A stretch of DNA of 64,000 nucleotides, taken from positions 309,907,374 through 309,971,373 of the forward strand of contig NC_081405.1 in assembly GCF_030272615.1 (NCBI RefSeq). The letters are read 5' to 3'. Position numbers and translations under genes: made by a program. This document shows, one piece after another, positions 62,096 through 64,000 of the stretch. Below the pieces are notes generated by a model. That model was given only the letters and a program-made list of their open reading frames with translations. It ran no database searches and was not told where the DNA came from. This DNA is from Cryptomeria japonica (lineage: Eukaryota; Streptophyta; Pinopsida; Cupressales; Cupressaceae). Numbering within the stretch: the first letter of the stretch is position 1; each line of letters begins with the position of its first letter.

Positions 62096-64000
62096 ATGGG
62101 AAAGAACAAGCGAGGAATGATGGAACAATGAGAGGCTGAAAAGGAAAGACAAAAGCAGCGTATGAAGAAATTATGTGATATGAGAACAATGGGAGAAGAA
62201 GGTATGACATCCTCAACATCTCAATTCGATTTACCAAACGAACATAATGTACCTAATGCAATTGAAGAAGAGACATTTGATTTACCGTATGAACCTAATG
62301 CAATTAAAGAAGATACCACATTGAATAATCAATTAAATGATAATCATACACCTTCTCTATTTGATGAATTGAATGTACACAATGCACCGATGTTAATACC
62401 TCCTATAATTATTCATACAAAACCAAAGTATCTAATTGACATTGATGAGAATATATTGAAGCCAATGCCCGATAAAATGAATGAATGAAATTGTAGGAGA
62501 ATGGTTAAAAGAATATGGAAAAACTATTTTGAAAACTTAAATCAAATCGCAAGATGTCAATTAATTTTTCAAATGATTAAAAATTTGAATTTTTGAGAGA
62601 TAATGAAAATTCTAGGCCTAAGATCATCTGAAAGTAACAATGAAAGAACTATTGTGAGAAATCTATTTGATGTATATCAAGCTAATGGCTCAAAATCACA
62701 TACTAATGATTCTAATGCTACTTGACATGTCATTACATCAACCATAATGAGAAAGAAAGTAAAAAAAAATCGTTTGATAAGCAAAATAAGTAAGTCATTA
62801 AATGTTAGTAGAACAACATTTAGTAAAACATTACAGAGGCAAGAAAAAATAGAGGAACATAATAATAATTCTCTTTCCGCATTCTCGGGTAGACTACCAT
62901 GCAAAGACAAGGTAGTTGTTGATTCACTAAGAACATTAATTGAAAATTTCTGGCATGAAAATACAAGAGTTTTGCCCAACCAAAGAGATGTTGTTAGAAG
63001 GTGAATCGGGTTTACAAATCGTGAGCAACATGCCAAACACTGTTTGGATATGACTCAAACAAAATTTTATGAAAAATTCTTTCAAAAGTTTCCTCAAATA
63101 AGAATTTCTCAAAGATTTTTTGAAATGGCAAAACCTTTTTATATTAAGATTAATCATGTATGCACCATGCGTTGTTGTAGGATGCATATTGAATTTTCCA
63201 TGCACTATGATATTTTTTGTCATATTTGTTCTACTTTGCACACTAACGATGTTTTGTAGGAATGCAATATACAAGCACCTCCTAAGTCGGTAAGATAATT
63301 TATTTCAAGTGTACTATGTAATAGACATGATGGTTGCATTTATTATAAGTTGCCTTGTTTGAAAGTTTTTTGTGCTATATGTGGTGGTTTGCAACATTTA
63401 CCAAGATGTGTACAATTGGAGAGCACAAATGAAATTGGTAGGAAACTAGTATCTTTTGAAAAATACAAGACAATCACATATGGAGTTAAAGATGGAAAAG
63501 ATTTGAAGAGATGTGAGCTATTGAAAAATGATATATGTGTAGTTGAATTTATGAAAATATTTCAAGAGAAACTAGTTTATGAGTACATAATGCATACACA
63601 TGGAGCTTGATGGTTAGATGAGAAATTCAAGTTATGTAAGGACAAATTTCCTCTTGGCACCATTGTCTCTATCGTTGATTTTTTCTGAAAATTATACACT
63701 ATAACCTCAAAATAAAGTGCAATATATGTATTATCATTCTACACAAGTTTCTATTTTTGTTCACATGTGCAGATGATAGCATAGAGAAGGATAGAAAGGT
63801 TTTAAGAGAGTATCACATCTACATAAGTGATGATCGTACTCATTCATCTGAGATTGTACAAGGATGCTTTAAATTTTTTTATGATAGTTTAAGGGAAAGG
63901 AACATACGATACAATCGACACTTAATATGGTCAGATAATTGCACCACACAATTCAAGAATGCAAGGATGTTTTATTGGTTGACAAGGATGCATATGACAA
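62096..64000 (+). pseudogene. second copy of the transposon D transposase gene, decayed, running off the right edge
   Basis: ATG at 62096 (MGKNKRGMMEQ, then stop) aligns with the start of the copy at 32488. It continues with LNVSRTTFSKTLQRQEKIE (a helix-turn-helix-like segment), ENFWHENTRVLPNQRDVVRR, HCLDMTQTKFYEKFFQKFP, ISQRFFEMAKPF, CCRMHIEFSMHYDIF and CLKVFCAICGGLQHLPRC. The catalytic region has VDF-stop-ENYTL and, near 63922-63978, LIWSDNCTTQFKNARMFYWL. Stops interrupt at about 62130, 63001, 63258 and 63608, with a frameshift near 63770. The two copies are far from identical, so they are separate old members of the family. The remaining C-terminal part lies past the window. Confidence 0.65.

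Overview
The window looks like nuclear DNA from a land plant with a large, retrotransposon-packed genome. I infer a gymnosperm, or less likely a fern, from AT-rich sequence, dense nested LTR retrotransposons with plant initiator-Met-tRNA primer sites, very long GA/CT and AT/GT microsatellites, and one isolated gene in 64 kb. This is an inference; no marker fixes the species. The one plausible host gene is an intronless cytosolic sulfotransferase on the minus strand (7321-8262). Almost everything else is transposon.

Layout. 1-4459: 5' part of a minus-strand Copia element (gag remnant, primer site, 2.5-kb LTR). About 4500-5456: end of a plus-oriented LTR. About 5900-6430: dispersed repeat R1. 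7321-8262: the sulfotransferase. 8960-9545: 280-bp tandem duplication. About 10735-11151: left half of R2, a second copy of the R1 family. The right half of R2 is at 38325-38415, because a Copia-type element with gag and protease only (11152-38324, target duplication gtgat) sits in the middle of it. One LTR of that element is itself split twice: by a solo LTR (11384-20841), which in turn holds a Ty3/gypsy chromovirus (12686-20544), and by a 12.6-kb DNA transposon (21029-33638, target duplication atat). The undisturbed sister LTR at 37899-38324 shows what the split LTR looked like before both insertions.

38416-41812: 5'-truncated chromovirus and its LTR. 41813-42702: LINE RNase H remnant. 42703-45675: Copia LTR, polypurine tract and an unassigned ORF block. 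About 45672-51062: large element with long imperfect terminal inverted repeats and a low-complexity interior. 51063-53228: decayed ORF and tandem repeats. 53229-57399: second copy of the gag-protease Copia family with a perfect gtttt target duplication. 58080-60590: Tat-type gypsy pol remnant. 60585-61490: GA/CT tract. 62096-64000: second, decayed copy of the DNA transposon's transposase gene, running off the edge.

The most interesting system is the 12.6-kb DNA transposon. It has GGGT-ending inverted repeats, a 4-bp target duplication, arrays of the GGGATCCC palindrome near both ends, a minus-strand gene with DF(x)EN and WSDN(x)3QFKN motifs that I read as a DDE/DDD-type transposase, and a convergent plus-strand proline-rich gene. 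I recognise the motif pattern from unnamed transposon proteins of animals, not as a standard plant superfamily.
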